DNA from: Peptostreptococcus sp. MV1
Lineage (GTDB): Bacteria > Bacillota > Clostridia > Peptostreptococcales > Peptostreptococcaceae
NCBI RefSeq assembly: GCF_000758885.1
Contig: NZ_JRNB01000003.1
Location: 1 to 60,978 of the forward strand
Direction of reading: 5' to 3'
DNA length: 60,978 bases
The position numbers were made by a program, and so were the translations under genes. Below the pieces are notes generated by a model. The model saw only the letters and a program-made list of their open reading frames with translations. It had not been told where the DNA came from and ran no database searches. Shown here piece after piece: positions 27,744-36,923 of this stretch; the first letter of the stretch is position 1, and each line of letters begins with the position of its first letter.

Positions 27744-28811
27744 CTATTGACCTTCAACAACTGCTAATATTTCCTTGTTCCTCTTGGCTAGGGTACTAGT
27801 ACTCACATCATACTTCTGAGCTATAGAATTCTGAGTAATAGTCTGCCCTATAGACTTCCTGTAATAGTATTCCAAACCTGAAGCCCATCCATTTTCCGCT
27901 CCAGATAGGTTTAACTTTGACGAAATCTCTGACCACAGCTCTATCATCTTAGCCAATATATCTTCCTCTTCAACTTTTTCCCTAAGCAGACCTTCTAGGT
28001 TTAAAGAATTTGATTCTTCTTCATCTCCCTCAAGTTCATGTAGGCTTTCTTCCATCATGCTATCCTTGTAGTCGCTCATCTGCAATAGGTTCAGCATATG
28101 TTTGTAGAAGTATAGTGAATTTATAGATATAAAGTAGTCTATATTGGCCATATTGTTTACATCGCCCTTGTATTCACTCATCACATCCTTGTATATGTAG
28201 TCTTTGACGTCTTCCTGTATCCTAATTGTTAGGTCAGTCAGCACATATACGCTTCCAATTTTAACCGGCCTTGCTAATAGGTACTGACCTACCTCAAAAC
28301 CTGCCAAAATTTCCGCATCTAGTGTATAATACTGGATACCTGTAAATATATCCCTTATAATTACCTCTAATCCGTCAAACTTATCTATAACAAACAAACT
28401 TGGGTGAGAATTTAGGCAACTAACAACTACCTCTCTATCTTTTTTATCAAATTTCTTGTGACCCAATACATACATAGCTGGTGTATTTTCCCCATCTATC
28501 ATGTAATCATAAGAGAAATATGATGCAAAGAACCTATTTGAAGCTATATTATTGACAATCATATCATCAAAAAATACATTTCTAGCTTCTTCTTCCTTGC
28601 CTGCAAATTTCTCATCATTTTCAATTAAGTCTTCCAAACACTCGCTAAGACCTATAATAGCCCTTGAGTATGTTTCATTAGCCTTTTTCTTCTTGTCAAC
28701 TAATGTTTTTTGGTCCAATATCTTCCTATGTTCGGCCAAGTCTTTTTCCATACAACACTTTTTATATTTCTTGCCACTTCCACAATGGCACAAATCATTT
28801 CTATTCAACAT
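27744..28811 (-). CDS. SEC-C metal-binding-motif protein
   Basis: The 355-aa protein begins with a SEC-C zinc motif, NRNDLCHCGSGKKYKKCC (CXCX8CC), the tail motif also found in SecA. A middle region of about 200 residues is unrecognised. Its C terminus (ITQNSIAQKYDVSTSTLAKR) looks like a helix-turn-helix segment, so nucleic-acid binding is possible. The start at 28811 follows GGGAG by 9 nt; a longer reading to 28853 has no ribosome site. It is the first gene of a two-gene operon. N-terminal SEC-C proteins of this size occur widely in Clostridia without known function. Confidence 0.85.
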   Translation of the reverse strand: MLNRNDLCHCGSGKKYKKCCMEKDLAEHRKILDQKTLVDKKKKANETYSRAIIGLSECLEDLIENDEKFAGKEEEARNVFFDDMIVNNIASNRFFASYFSYDYMIDGENTPAMYVLGHKKFDKKDREVVVSCLNSHPSLFVIDKFDGLEVIIRDIFTGIQYYTLDAEILAGFEVGQYLLARPVKIGSVYVLTDLTIRIQEDVKDYIYKDVMSEYKGDVNNMANIDYFISINSLYFYKHMLNLLQMSDYKDSMMEESLHELEGDEEESNSLNLEGLLREKVEEEDILAKMIELWSEISSKLNLSGAENGWASGLEYYYRKSIGQTITQNSIAQKYDVSTSTLAKRNKEILAVVEGQ

Positions 28812-28922
28812 ATGTAACTGCTCCCTACTCTTTTCTATTAAAAGACCTTTCACACATAAATATTGATCTATTAAATATCTTTTGTCGTTAGTACTACTAT
28901 AAAATAATAAACAACATTTCTA

Positions 28923-28951
28923 ATTATATCATAGTCAATTTAATCTGACAA
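28923..28951 (-). promoter_or_regulatory. Promoter of the SEC-C operon
   Basis: -35 TTGTCA (28946-28951) and -10 TATAAT (28923-28928, extended TGATATAAT) have a 17-bp spacer on the minus strand. The leader to the start codon at 28811 would be about 105 nt. Confidence 0.8.
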
Positions 28952-28986
28952 TATAGTGTTAATTATATTACCTCTATTATGGCCTT

Positions 28987-29421
28987 CTAATCAAAAAAAT
29001 GGAGTTTTATTGAATATTTTGGCACATTTTGCCCATCATAAGACAAGGAGTCTACTACAACTTTATTTTTTACTGACCTCAACCCCTTGATAAATTTAAG
29101 AAGTGAGTCCTCATTTCCTGTTAGACTTAATTGATACTCTCTATACTCGTCATTATCATTAACCTCCATGGACTCTATATCTAACCCACTATTAGATAGT
29201 TCATATAGGTCTAAATCTCTAACTACAGTCGAATCTGGCCTGATTTTTCTACGCCTATCAATTCCATCAAGGTTAGCCCGATTTTTATCCTCTCTTATAG
29301 TTTCTATTTGAAGAGATATTCTCTTATTTTCATCTTTCATTGGATTGACTACACTAGTATTAATTAAGACTATAATTGCTAAAAAGGCTAAAATATAAAG
29401 TAAATTTTTGTCAATCCTCAT
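28987..29421 (-). CDS. PilO-like type IV pilus assembly protein
   Basis: The 144-aa protein has a short cytosolic N terminus, one transmembrane helix (about residues 7-25, NLLYILAFLAIIVLINTSVV), a coiled-coil segment, and a small outer domain whose end (YREYQLSLTGNEDSLLKFIK) has the beta-alpha-beta look of PilO/GspM ferredoxin-like folds. PilO forms an inner-membrane dimer with PilN. The identification rests mainly on topology and on being last in the pilus operon; sequence similarity is weak. AGAGGAGAT precedes the start. Confidence 0.65.
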   Translation of the reverse strand: MRIDKNLLYILAFLAIIVLINTSVVNPMKDENKRISLQIETIREDKNRANLDGIDRRRKIRPDSTVVRDLDLYELSNSGLDIESMEVNDNDEYREYQLSLTGNEDSLLKFIKGLRSVKNKVVVDSLSYDGQNVPKYSIKLHFFD

Positions 29422-29433
29422 TTTTATCTCCTC

Positions 29434-30879
29434 TTATTCTTTTTGATTTTTTCTACCATCTTTTATTTCGATTTTAACCGCATACTTATTCTTTTTCTTT
29501 TTCACCTTTTCTTTGACGAGCTCAAATTTTTCATCAGCCCTATCTTCATCACTTGCTCCCTCTTCAGACTCCTCCTCATTTTCCAGCCTATCTTCGGGCT
29601 TTTTTTCTCGTTTATGTTCTACTTCTTCTTCAACATAGTATTCAAAACTATTGATAGACAAAATACTCGCCTTATTAAGGACCTTATCCGACATCAGACT
29701 TCTTATTTTTCCCTTGTCGTCAACCTCAAATTCTAACAGCAGTCTAGAATCATTACATTCAATTTTTTTCACCATCTTGCCCAACTTTTTATGAATCTCA
29801 TGCACCCCAACTATATCGAGTCCATATATATTCCCATCAATTTTTTTTACTGCCTCATATTGCCTCGTTTCCCCGGTTCTGGTTTGTGACAATACCTCAT
29901 CTAGTTCCTTATTAAGACTATGATTAGCCATAAATACTTGACTCGTCATAACTATATAAAATACAAATATTAAAATTATAGATCTTACTAGGTAAATATT
30001 TGTTTTTGACTTTCTGATATTTTCAGAATAAAAGTCTACTAGTATATTTTTCCTATGCCTTGAGCTAGCACAAATATTTTTCCCTGGAAGAGAGAATTTC
30101 CTATCTTCTTCCAATATTTTTTTACAAATATAACTTGTATAGTCTTTAAATATTTCTATACTTGTCAGGGATTGTATAAGTTCATTAAATCTCTCCCTAC
30201 TGTAGTCTCCAAATACCAAAATCTTGCCCTTGCTGTTCAAGTATGATATAAAGTTTTCATCCCTGTAAGCCTGGTCAACAACAATCGAATTTTCAACCTC
30301 ACCATTATCCAAAAGACTTAAAATTAAGTCTTCTTGTCTTATTTCTACCATCGCAAAATAGTCCGACAAACCGTCCATAAATTTTTCTGCCACTTGGTAG
30401 TTGCTATATATGGCCTGACACCTAATCTTTAAGTTTTTTTCAATAAACCTGGCTATATTGTAAAAATAATTGGGAAATATACATACATCAAGACCTACCA
30501 TGTCATTTTCTTCAACCTGTCCCTTGGCATATGCTATGCAATAGTCATCTCTGCTTAAATTCATCAATTGCATTATTTCTATATCTATTACTAGGTCTAT
30601 GTCCTTCTTTTTTGAATTCTTTAAAACTTCAATAGTCTTCACGAGGACATGACTATTCTGACATACCATATAAAACTTCTTAAATTTGCAAGACAGCTTC
30701 TTTTCTAACTGGTCTATATCTTCACAAATCTTGTAGGCTATTTCACCTTGATTATCAAAAATAGACCCTTGGTCTATATCTAGGGGGTAGTATTGGTCAA
30801 ATGTAAGACCCGACTCCTCCGAAGTCGAAAAGGCAATTATCCTATATCCACTTGTCTCAAATCCTACAAATAAAACCAT
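29434..30879 (-). CDS. PilM/PilN-like fused pilus assembly protein
   Basis: The 481-aa protein has an N-terminal region of about 270 residues that resembles the actin-like PilM fold only loosely (starts MVLFVGFETSGYRIIAFS). A transmembrane helix follows at about 294-316 (YLVRSIILIFVFYIVMTSQV), then a coiled segment and a PilN-like domain. The C-terminal 70 residues are a Glu/Lys-rich tract (EEESEEGASDEDRADEKFEL) ending KKKNKYAVKIEI. In most species PilM and PilN are separate proteins, so this looks like a fusion. GGGGGGG precedes the ATG. Function is inferred from the pilin, PilC and PilB genes upstream. Confidence 0.65.
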   Translation of the reverse strand: MVLFVGFETSGYRIIAFSTSEESGLTFDQYYPLDIDQGSIFDNQGEIAYKICEDIDQLEKKLSCKFKKFYMVCQNSHVLVKTIEVLKNSKKKDIDLVIDIEIMQLMNLSRDDYCIAYAKGQVEENDMVGLDVCIFPNYFYNIARFIEKNLKIRCQAIYSNYQVAEKFMDGLSDYFAMVEIRQEDLILSLLDNGEVENSIVVDQAYRDENFISYLNSKGKILVFGDYSRERFNELIQSLTSIEIFKDYTSYICKKILEEDRKFSLPGKNICASSRHRKNILVDFYSENIRKSKTNIYLVRSIILIFVFYIVMTSQVFMANHSLNKELDEVLSQTRTGETRQYEAVKKIDGNIYGLDIVGVHEIHKKLGKMVKKIECNDSRLLLEFEVDDKGKIRSLMSDKVLNKASILSINSFEYYVEEEVEHKREKKPEDRLENEEESEEGASDEDRADEKFELVKEKVKKKKNKYAVKIEIKDGRKNQKE

Positions 30880-30906
30880 ACTCTTCCCCCCCTAAAATAC
30901 AAACTC

Positions 30907-31344
30907 TTAATCTGTAGTAGACTTATCATCTGGCTTTGGATAGAAGACCTTTTCTCCTGAACCAGTTCCACCTGTTGAGCTCACCTCCACAACAACCTTC
31001 AACTCATTTTTATCATTAGGTGGCTCTATCTTAAATTTTCCTGATACACTCTGTGGCTTTGGCTCACTTGATAAGTACTTTCCCTTTACCAAATTTTCTA
31101 TATTGTATGCATCATTACCTTCCTTACCTTCACTCTCTGCCATATATGCAGCCGTTGCTATATTAGATGCATTTGCATAGTCGGCATTTTCCTTGGCCTT
31201 TTTCTGGGCTCCAGAAAACTTGATTGCTACAATACCAGCAAGTATGCCTATTATAGCAACCACAATCACTAATTCCACCAGGGTAAAACCCTTTCTCTTC
31301 TTACAAATATCTATACGATTATTATTCAGTTTTAACTTATTCAT
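30907..31344 (-). CDS. Type IV major pilin-like protein
   Basis: The 145-aa prepilin has a 19-residue basic leader ending in KKRKG, then the processed N terminus FTLVELVIVVAIIGILAGIV, with the conserved Glu at mature position 5 and the hydrophobic assembly helix. The globular part is small (about 80 residues), has no Cys pair, and ends FYPKPDDKSTTD. It should be cleaved by a prepilin peptidase, but no such gene is present in this window. The ATG at 31344 follows AGGGGGC. It lies between the platform protein gene and the PilM/N-like gene. Confidence 0.93.
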   Translation of the reverse strand: MNKLKLNNNRIDICKKRKGFTLVELVIVVAIIGILAGIVAIKFSGAQKKAKENADYANASNIATAAYMAESEGKEGNDAYNIENLVKGKYLSSEPKPQSVSGKFKIEPPNDKNELKVVVEVSSTGGTGSGEKVFYPKPDDKSTTD

Positions 31345-31468
31345 CAAAAATCGCCCCCTAAAAAATCAACTTCTCTACTCCTACGAGAAAATATTTAACA
31401 AGATATAAACAATAAGCAACCACTACAGGATATAAATCATTCACAAGTCAAAATTCAGGTTCCAAACA

Positions 31469-32521
31469 CTAACCCAAGTTAGAAATCATGTCAAACATAG
31501 GTGATAAAATAGCATATAGACAAACGCCTATAATCAGCCCCATAACCACTATCAATGCTGGTTCAACAATTTTGACCAGATTCTCTAGCTCCAGGTCCAG
31601 TTCCTTTTCACAGTAGATACTGGCCATCTCCATACTACGAGCAAAATTACCAGACTCTTCACCAGACATCAGCATAGATATAAATATCTGAGGGAATATA
31701 CCTGCTATCTCCAAGGACCTAGTCACAGAGTTACCCTTTTTAATTCGTTCACCTACCAATTTCATCTTTCTCTCTAGATGCCTATTATCGAGTAGCTTGG
31801 TAGTAATTTCTATAGACTCGCCTATATGCACACCACTTCCAAGCAGTATAGCCATAGCCCTAGAAAAGTTATCTGAAATGATCATTGTATGTATCCTGCC
31901 CAGTTTGGGTATTTCAAATTTCTTCTCATCATACCAGGACCTTATCTCCCTACTATTTTTAACCATCTGAATAAGGAAAAGTATCAATACAGTTGAAAAT
32001 ACTATAAGTATCAGCAAGTTTGCCCTCAAAAATCTAGACACAGCAAACAAACTCCTGCTAGCCACTGGCAACTGATCCATATCTATTGCAAAGGCCGACT
32101 CAAAATTAGGTACCACAAAGACCAGGATAAAAATTAGGGAAATCAAGGTTACAAATACCAGTATTAATGGGTATATTGCTGCTGCCAACAATTTACTCTT
32201 GAGCCTGTACTCCCTGTCATAATAGGCAGACATTTTTTCAAAGACAAAATCTATATTACCGCTTATCTCTCCAGCCCTTATCATGCTGATAAAAAACACA
32301 GAAAAGGCATTTGTCAAATAAAAGGCCTCCGTCATGGTCCTGCCCCTCTCTATATTTCTCTTTACCATTGTCATAACGCCTGCTACCTTCTTGGAAGATG
32401 TCTTGATTATAGTATCAAATATACTCATCAGGTCACATCCAGACTTTTCCATACTGGCTATCTGTTGGCATATTACCTTGAGTTCTTTATCTTTTATTTT
32501 TTTCTGCAATAGAATCTTCAT
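31469..32521 (-). CDS. pilC: Type IV pilus platform protein, PilC/GspF family
   Basis: PilC is the inner-membrane platform that couples the assembly ATPase to pilin insertion. The 350-aa protein has two GspF domains (about 15-135 and 215-340), each with the CDLMSIFDTI- or LGSGVHIGESIE-like helices. Three transmembrane helices lie at about 110-135, 165-185 and 320-342. The start overlaps the end of the ATPase gene by 35 nt, so the two are translationally coupled. A gap of about 120 nt separates it from the pilin gene. Confidence 0.92.
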   Translation of the reverse strand: MKILLQKKIKDKELKVICQQIASMEKSGCDLMSIFDTIIKTSSKKVAGVMTMVKRNIERGRTMTEAFYLTNAFSVFFISMIRAGEISGNIDFVFEKMSAYYDREYRLKSKLLAAAIYPLILVFVTLISLIFILVFVVPNFESAFAIDMDQLPVASRSLFAVSRFLRANLLILIVFSTVLILFLIQMVKNSREIRSWYDEKKFEIPKLGRIHTMIISDNFSRAMAILLGSGVHIGESIEITTKLLDNRHLERKMKLVGERIKKGNSVTRSLEIAGIFPQIFISMLMSGEESGNFARSMEMASIYCEKELDLELENLVKIVEPALIVVMGLIIGVCLYAILSPMFDMISNLG

Positions 32522-33734
32522 ATGTCACCATTCCGTTTTCTATAGCCAGAGACCTTATCCTCTTGGCCTCCCAGCCAGACTTTACAGCAGACCTAATCTG
32601 GTCATCTATGGCCAAGAGCTCGTATATAAGGGTCCTAGTCTCATCATCAGACCCTCTAATTACCAACTTTTTCTTGACCAGACGTTGGGCTATGACACCC
32701 ACCAAGGCCGAATTGATAAGGTACTTGTCAATACCCATATCTTCTAACCTAACAATAGCTGATATTGCGTCATTTGTGTGCAGGGTAGTAATTACCAAGT
32801 GCCCAGTTATAGCAGCCCTAACTGCTATTTGTGCTGTATCGATATCCCTGATTTCACCCACGACTATGCAGTCAGGGTCCTGCCTCAATATAGACTTGAG
32901 GCCATTATCAAACCTTAGGCCGGCCTTGTAATTTACCTGGACCTGGTTTATGCCGTCGATTTTGTACTCTACTGGATCTTCTATAGTTGTTATATTAATA
33001 TTTTTATCTTTCAAGTAATTGAGCAAGGAATATACAGTCGATGACTTGCCGCTGCCAGTCGGTCCAGATACAATCAGCATACCACAGCCCTGCTTGAGGA
33101 TAGTGCCTATAATATCCACTGCCTTGTCAGAAAATCCCAATTCCTCCATACTCTTTAGGGATGAAGCCTTGTTGAGAATCCTCATAACCAGCTTTTCACC
33201 ATATATGGTAGGTATGGTGCTCAACCTTATATCGACATCTTGGTCCTTGTACTTGTAGCTAAAACGACCATCCTGTGGTAGCCTCTTTTCAGTTATATCA
33301 CAACCTGCCTTTAGTTTTATAATAGTGCTGATCTCATGGTGGTTGCTCAGTGCTATCCTGTCCACCAATACAAGGTCACCATTTAGCCTGTACCTGACCA
33401 TTATTTCCTTACTAAAGGGTTCTATATGAATATCACTGACATTGGACTCAATGGCCCTAGTGATTATATCCTCTACCATCTGCCTGCCAACAGTTTGGGA
33501 CCCCCTATCAAGTTCCCTGTAATTTTCTTCTATCTTGAGGATTATATTATCCCTATTGTCAAGTTTGACCACAATCTCTCTTCCTGATATAGCCCTCAAA
33601 TTATTGACTAGGCCAATATCGAATTCTGCCATCAAGACCTCCAGTTTGGTATCACTGGCACTTAGGGGAAATATACAATATTTCTCCGCCATCTTTTTGG
33701 GAATTAGTGTCGACAAAATATTCTCCAAAATCAT
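32487..33734 (-). CDS. pilB: Type IV pilus assembly ATPase, PilB/GspE family
   Basis: This cytosolic hexameric ATPase powers pilus extension. The 415-aa protein is shorter than typical PilB (about 550) and begins within an MshEN-like N domain. It then has DIHIEPFSKEIMVRYRLNG, Walker A VSGPTGSGKSSTVYSLL near 225, the Asp box TIEDPVEY near 255, Walker B SILRQDPDCIVVGEIRD near 285 and the His box TGHLVITTLHTND near 310. The tetracysteine zinc motif that normally follows AQRLV is absent: here the sequence is AQRLVKKKLVIRGSDDETR. It resembles ComGA in this. It is the first gene of the operon. Confidence 0.92.
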   Translation of the reverse strand: MILENILSTLIPKKMAEKYCIFPLSASDTKLEVLMAEFDIGLVNNLRAISGREIVVKLDNRDNIILKIEENYRELDRGSQTVGRQMVEDIITRAIESNVSDIHIEPFSKEIMVRYRLNGDLVLVDRIALSNHHEISTIIKLKAGCDITEKRLPQDGRFSYKYKDQDVDIRLSTIPTIYGEKLVMRILNKASSLKSMEELGFSDKAVDIIGTILKQGCGMLIVSGPTGSGKSSTVYSLLNYLKDKNINITTIEDPVEYKIDGINQVQVNYKAGLRFDNGLKSILRQDPDCIVVGEIRDIDTAQIAVRAAITGHLVITTLHTNDAISAIVRLEDMGIDKYLINSALVGVIAQRLVKKKLVIRGSDDETRTLIYELLAIDDQIRSAVKSGWEAKRIRSLAIENGMVTYEDSIAEKNKR

Positions 33735-33760
33735 CTACCTCCTTACTCATAAATATATAG

Positions 33761-33800
33761 ACAAAAAAATAAAAATAACCCCAGAAGAGTTATTTTTATT
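33761..33800 (-). terminator. Terminator of the antiporter gene
   Basis: AAAAATAAC (33771-33779) pairs with GTTATTTTT (33789-33797), extended by A-T pairs on each side. A run of seven Ts follows on the minus strand. It separates the antiporter from the pilus operon. Confidence 0.75.
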
Positions 33801-33890
33801 CAATCATATATTTAATTTTCAGGCCTAAAGTCCTTATATATTTTTATATTTTATAAGCAGACAGCCTATTAATAGCTTTATAGCAGCCTC

Positions 33891-35765
33891 CTACCTAGTC
33901 CAATTATTTTGTAGGGTATTAAAGGCAGACTTGGAGTTAACAAATTCCAAGTGCTGGCCAGAGTCATCCGGACTCGGTGGCGCAAGCGACACTATATAGT
34001 CTCCATTAGAAATCTTTGGCCTATGCCCTGTAGTAAAGAAGTCTATATCACCAGCATCATTCATGGTAAATATATTTATCCTCCTGTAGTCTGTATTCTT
34101 GTAGTAGCTCTCCTCTGTCAAGGCTTCTGTAATCTGTGTAGCCGAGAAGGTATAACCCTCTTCAACCAATCTGATAAGACTCAGGTATGTTGCCCTGTAG
34201 TCACCCAACCTAGGTACACCTATATGCTGTAGTTCCTTGAAGTCACTCCTTATCTTGTCACCCAAGACATTTATGATGCACATATTACCATGACCAAACT
34301 TGCCTACAAACTCATTTGATACCAGTATGTTGTATAGTGGTATAGGCGTATTTAATAGCATCTTCTTGTAGATTACCAGGTCTAGATTGTAGTTGGCTAC
34401 CTCATAGAGGATTTCTCCCTGGTAGCTCTCTATGTCTGTATTTATAGCATGTTCTAAATTCTTGTCACTATAGTCAACTATCAAACTAGGTATGTCATAT
34501 TCCTTCAAGAAGTTGGCCATGGCTACAGAAAACCTATTAGAACCAACTATGACCAAGCCTGGTTTACCTGCGTGGGCTAGTCCAAGCCTCTTTGCCAGTG
34601 GCTGAATAGAAAAACCATGGGCAACCACTGTGACTATCACCAAGGCAAAGGTAAGGGCTAGTAAAAGCTCTGCATCCTGGTGGCCTTCCTCAACCAATAA
34701 ATTAGTAAAGTAACCTGTAACAGTCAGGGCCACTATACCCCTAGGTGCTATCCAACCTATCAGGGCCTTTTCCTTGCTAGTCAGGTCTGTTCCAATTGTA
34801 GACAACCATATTGATAGGGGCCTAACTATAAACAACATTGACAAGACAAAAAGTATTATCTTTAACTGGAATATATCCACCAAAACCGACCTGGATAGGG
34901 AAGCCGTAAGCATTATAAAGACTGACGATGTCAATATTACAGATATATTTTCGTTGAAGTGCTTTAGCTGTTCAATAGATGATATATGCATATTGGCCAA
35001 AATCACACCCATGACAGTAACTGCCAAAAGGCCTGTCTCGTGGGTGATAAATTCACTTAGACTAAATGTTCCCAATACCAGACACAATACTATGGCTGAC
35101 TTGAGGTATTCAGGAAAGTAGTTCTTCTGTAGGGCCCTGCCTGTAGCCAGACCCGCTAGGCCACCGATTATCACTGCAATCACGACACCTATACCAAACT
35201 GTACCAATATACCTGCACTCACACTTGTAGATGTAAATACCTTGGCTGTTTCAAATGACAAGACTGCCAAAATGGCCCCCATCGGGTCAACCAATATACC
35301 CTCCCACTTCAAAATAGTGGACACCTTGGAATCCAACTTTGCCTGCCTTAATAGGGCTATTATTACAGTCGGTCCCGTAACAATCAAGACAGCCCCTATA
35401 ACTAGGGACGGCGTAATTGATAGGCCTGCCAAGAAATAGGCACTCAAACTGCCCAAAATCCAAGCTATTAGGGCTCCAAAGACCACTATCCTCTTGATGG
35501 TCATCTTTGTATCGGTAATCTCCTTAAAATCTAGAGACAGGCTACCCTCAAACAATATCAGGGCAACCGATATAGAAATTATAGACTTGTATAGGCTATC
35601 TCCCAAGATCTGTGACGGCACAATTATATTCAAAAATGGCCCAACAACTAGGCCTGCCAAACTCATTATAACTATCGCTGGCTTGGAAATCTTCCAGGCC
35701 AACCACTGTGAAAATATGCCTAGAAAAATTATTAAAGATACTGCAAAAGTGGCTGATATTTTCAT
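33891..35765 (-). CDS. CPA1-type cation/proton antiporter with cytosolic C-terminal domain
   Basis: The 624-aa membrane protein has an N-terminal antiporter region with about 12 hydrophobic segments (1-400), including LFEGSLSLDFKEI, GAVLIVTGPTVI and KWEGILVDPMGAILA, the acidic positions expected in NhaP-like CPA1 exchangers. The C-terminal 220 residues are soluble and begin like a TrkA-N nucleotide-binding fold (KPGLVIVGSNRFSVAMANFL). Exchange of Na+ or K+ for H+ is likely, with the C-terminal domain gating it. The ATG at 35765 follows GGGAGGGG. It is a single-gene unit ending at a terminator. Confidence 0.88.
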   Translation of the reverse strand: MKISATFAVSLIIFLGIFSQWLAWKISKPAIVIMSLAGLVVGPFLNIIVPSQILGDSLYKSIISISVALILFEGSLSLDFKEITDTKMTIKRIVVFGALIAWILGSLSAYFLAGLSITPSLVIGAVLIVTGPTVIIALLRQAKLDSKVSTILKWEGILVDPMGAILAVLSFETAKVFTSTSVSAGILVQFGIGVVIAVIIGGLAGLATGRALQKNYFPEYLKSAIVLCLVLGTFSLSEFITHETGLLAVTVMGVILANMHISSIEQLKHFNENISVILTSSVFIMLTASLSRSVLVDIFQLKIILFVLSMLFIVRPLSIWLSTIGTDLTSKEKALIGWIAPRGIVALTVTGYFTNLLVEEGHQDAELLLALTFALVIVTVVAHGFSIQPLAKRLGLAHAGKPGLVIVGSNRFSVAMANFLKEYDIPSLIVDYSDKNLEHAINTDIESYQGEILYEVANYNLDLVIYKKMLLNTPIPLYNILVSNEFVGKFGHGNMCIINVLGDKIRSDFKELQHIGVPRLGDYRATYLSLIRLVEEGYTFSATQITEALTEESYYKNTDYRRINIFTMNDAGDIDFFTTGHRPKISNGDYIVSLAPPSPDDSGQHLEFVNSKSAFNTLQNNWTR

Positions 35766-35782
35766 CAAACCCCTCCCTTCAT

Positions 35783-36343
35783 TTATTTTTTAGAAAAAAT
35801 AAGGGCATCCTTCCTCTTAGGTGGCTTTGGCTTTGACTCCATATAGCCCATAATCAATGGAGCTATAGACACATAAGAATCAGGTATATTATATTCTTTC
35901 TTGAAATCTTCCCTATTGAATATCTCCTGACCAAAACCTATCCAGCAAGATCCAATCCCCTTACTAAACCCAGCTAAAATCATATTTTCAGCTAGGCAGG
36001 AACAGTCCTCCATATACCAAGGAGAGCTAGTATCACCAAATACTATAACTAGGTTCTTTGCTCCGTAAAATAGGTTGAAATCTGGATCTGTAAACCAATT
36101 CGTATACTTCTTGTAGGCTGGTAGGTCATCTATCCTAGCCAAGATATCCTTTTTACCAATATCCGACCACCTCTTTATTTCCTCAGGGTCCTGTATAATT
36201 ACAAATCCCCATGGCTGACGGTATTGACCTGTAGGCGCACACATACCCAAATCGATCAAATCCATAATTTCATCATAAGTTAATTCCTGGTCAGTAAAGC
36301 TCCTAACACTCCTCCTAGACCTAATGCACTCTAATATATCCAT
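35783..36343 (-). CDS. Nitroreductase-family flavoprotein
   Basis: The 186-aa protein belongs to the FMN-dependent nitroreductase superfamily, which reduces nitro compounds, quinones or flavins with NAD(P)H. It has the FMN-binding RSRRSVRSFTDQELT at the N terminus, APTGQYRQPWGFVII near 38-52, and SCWIGFGQ near 130. AGGAGG lies just before the ATG at 36343; the longer reading to 36430 adds a hydrophobic stretch without family resemblance. Residues CSCLAE carry two Cys near 115. It lies 17 nt upstream of the antiporter gene. Substrate unknown. Confidence 0.9.
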   Translation of the reverse strand: MDILECIRSRRSVRSFTDQELTYDEIMDLIDLGMCAPTGQYRQPWGFVIIQDPEEIKRWSDIGKKDILARIDDLPAYKKYTNWFTDPDFNLFYGAKNLVIVFGDTSSPWYMEDCSCLAENMILAGFSKGIGSCWIGFGQEIFNREDFKKEYNIPDSYVSIAPLIMGYMESKPKPPKRKDALIFSKK

Positions 36344-36451
36344 ACTCTTCCTCCTTAGATAAACTAATAGCACAAGACTAACCTTATCCATACTTACCTC
36401 ATTAGAATAGAGGGTTAACCTTACATACAATTATAGGTAAATTATATACCC

Positions 36452-36712
36452 CTAATCTTCAGAAATTCTTGACTCCATCATATATATTATAGACTCAGCA
36501 GGCATATTACCCAGATCGGCCAAATCACTAACTGTCATCTTATCAAGCCCACCTATACTAGCCATAGACTTTAACTGGTTAAACTTAGGATTTACCATCA
36601 CCAGGTACTCTTTCAAATAACTAAATTTTTCAAAAAGCTCCCTAACCGGCGTATCCAACCTAATACCAGACCTACTCTCAAGAAAAACCTCTTCCGACTT
36701 TAAATTACTCAT
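36452..36712 (-). CDS. DUF1858-like small protein
   Basis: The 86-aa soluble protein looks like a DUF1858-type domain: a region TPVRELFEKFSYLKEYLVMV followed by NPKFNQLKSMASIGGLDKMTVSDLADLGNM. Such domains are found alone or beside hybrid-cluster and other redox proteins, but this copy lacks the Cys residues of the redox-disulfide form. The start is preceded by AGGAGGCAG. It stands about 110 nt upstream of the nitroreductase gene. Role unknown. Confidence 0.75.
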   Translation of the reverse strand: MSNLKSEEVFLESRSGIRLDTPVRELFEKFSYLKEYLVMVNPKFNQLKSMASIGGLDKMTVSDLADLGNMPAESIIYMMESRISED

Positions 36713-36840
36713 ATCACTGCCTCCTACTAACTTAAATTTTATACATAGTTATAATTACTTTTTATCCACAAACAAGCCCTTTCATTCAAATATTTAAAAA
36801 TAAATCTTCCCTCAAAAATATTTTGTAGATAGCACTTGAA

Positions 36841-36900
36841 AAATAAAACGAGGCAAAGCATCCATTTGACATAGCTTAGGATGCAAACCTCGTTTTATTT
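36841..36900 (-). terminator. Strong two-part hairpin terminator of the DUF1097 gene
   Basis: A 13-bp outer stem (36841-36853 with 36888-36900) and a 6-bp inner stem (GCATCC at 36858-36863 with GGATGC at 36879-36884) are separated by small A-rich internal loops. AT-rich tails follow on both sides. It lies 23 nt past the stop of the DUF1097 gene. Confidence 0.8.
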
Positions 36901-36923
36901 TGAATCAAATTATCTATAAAACT

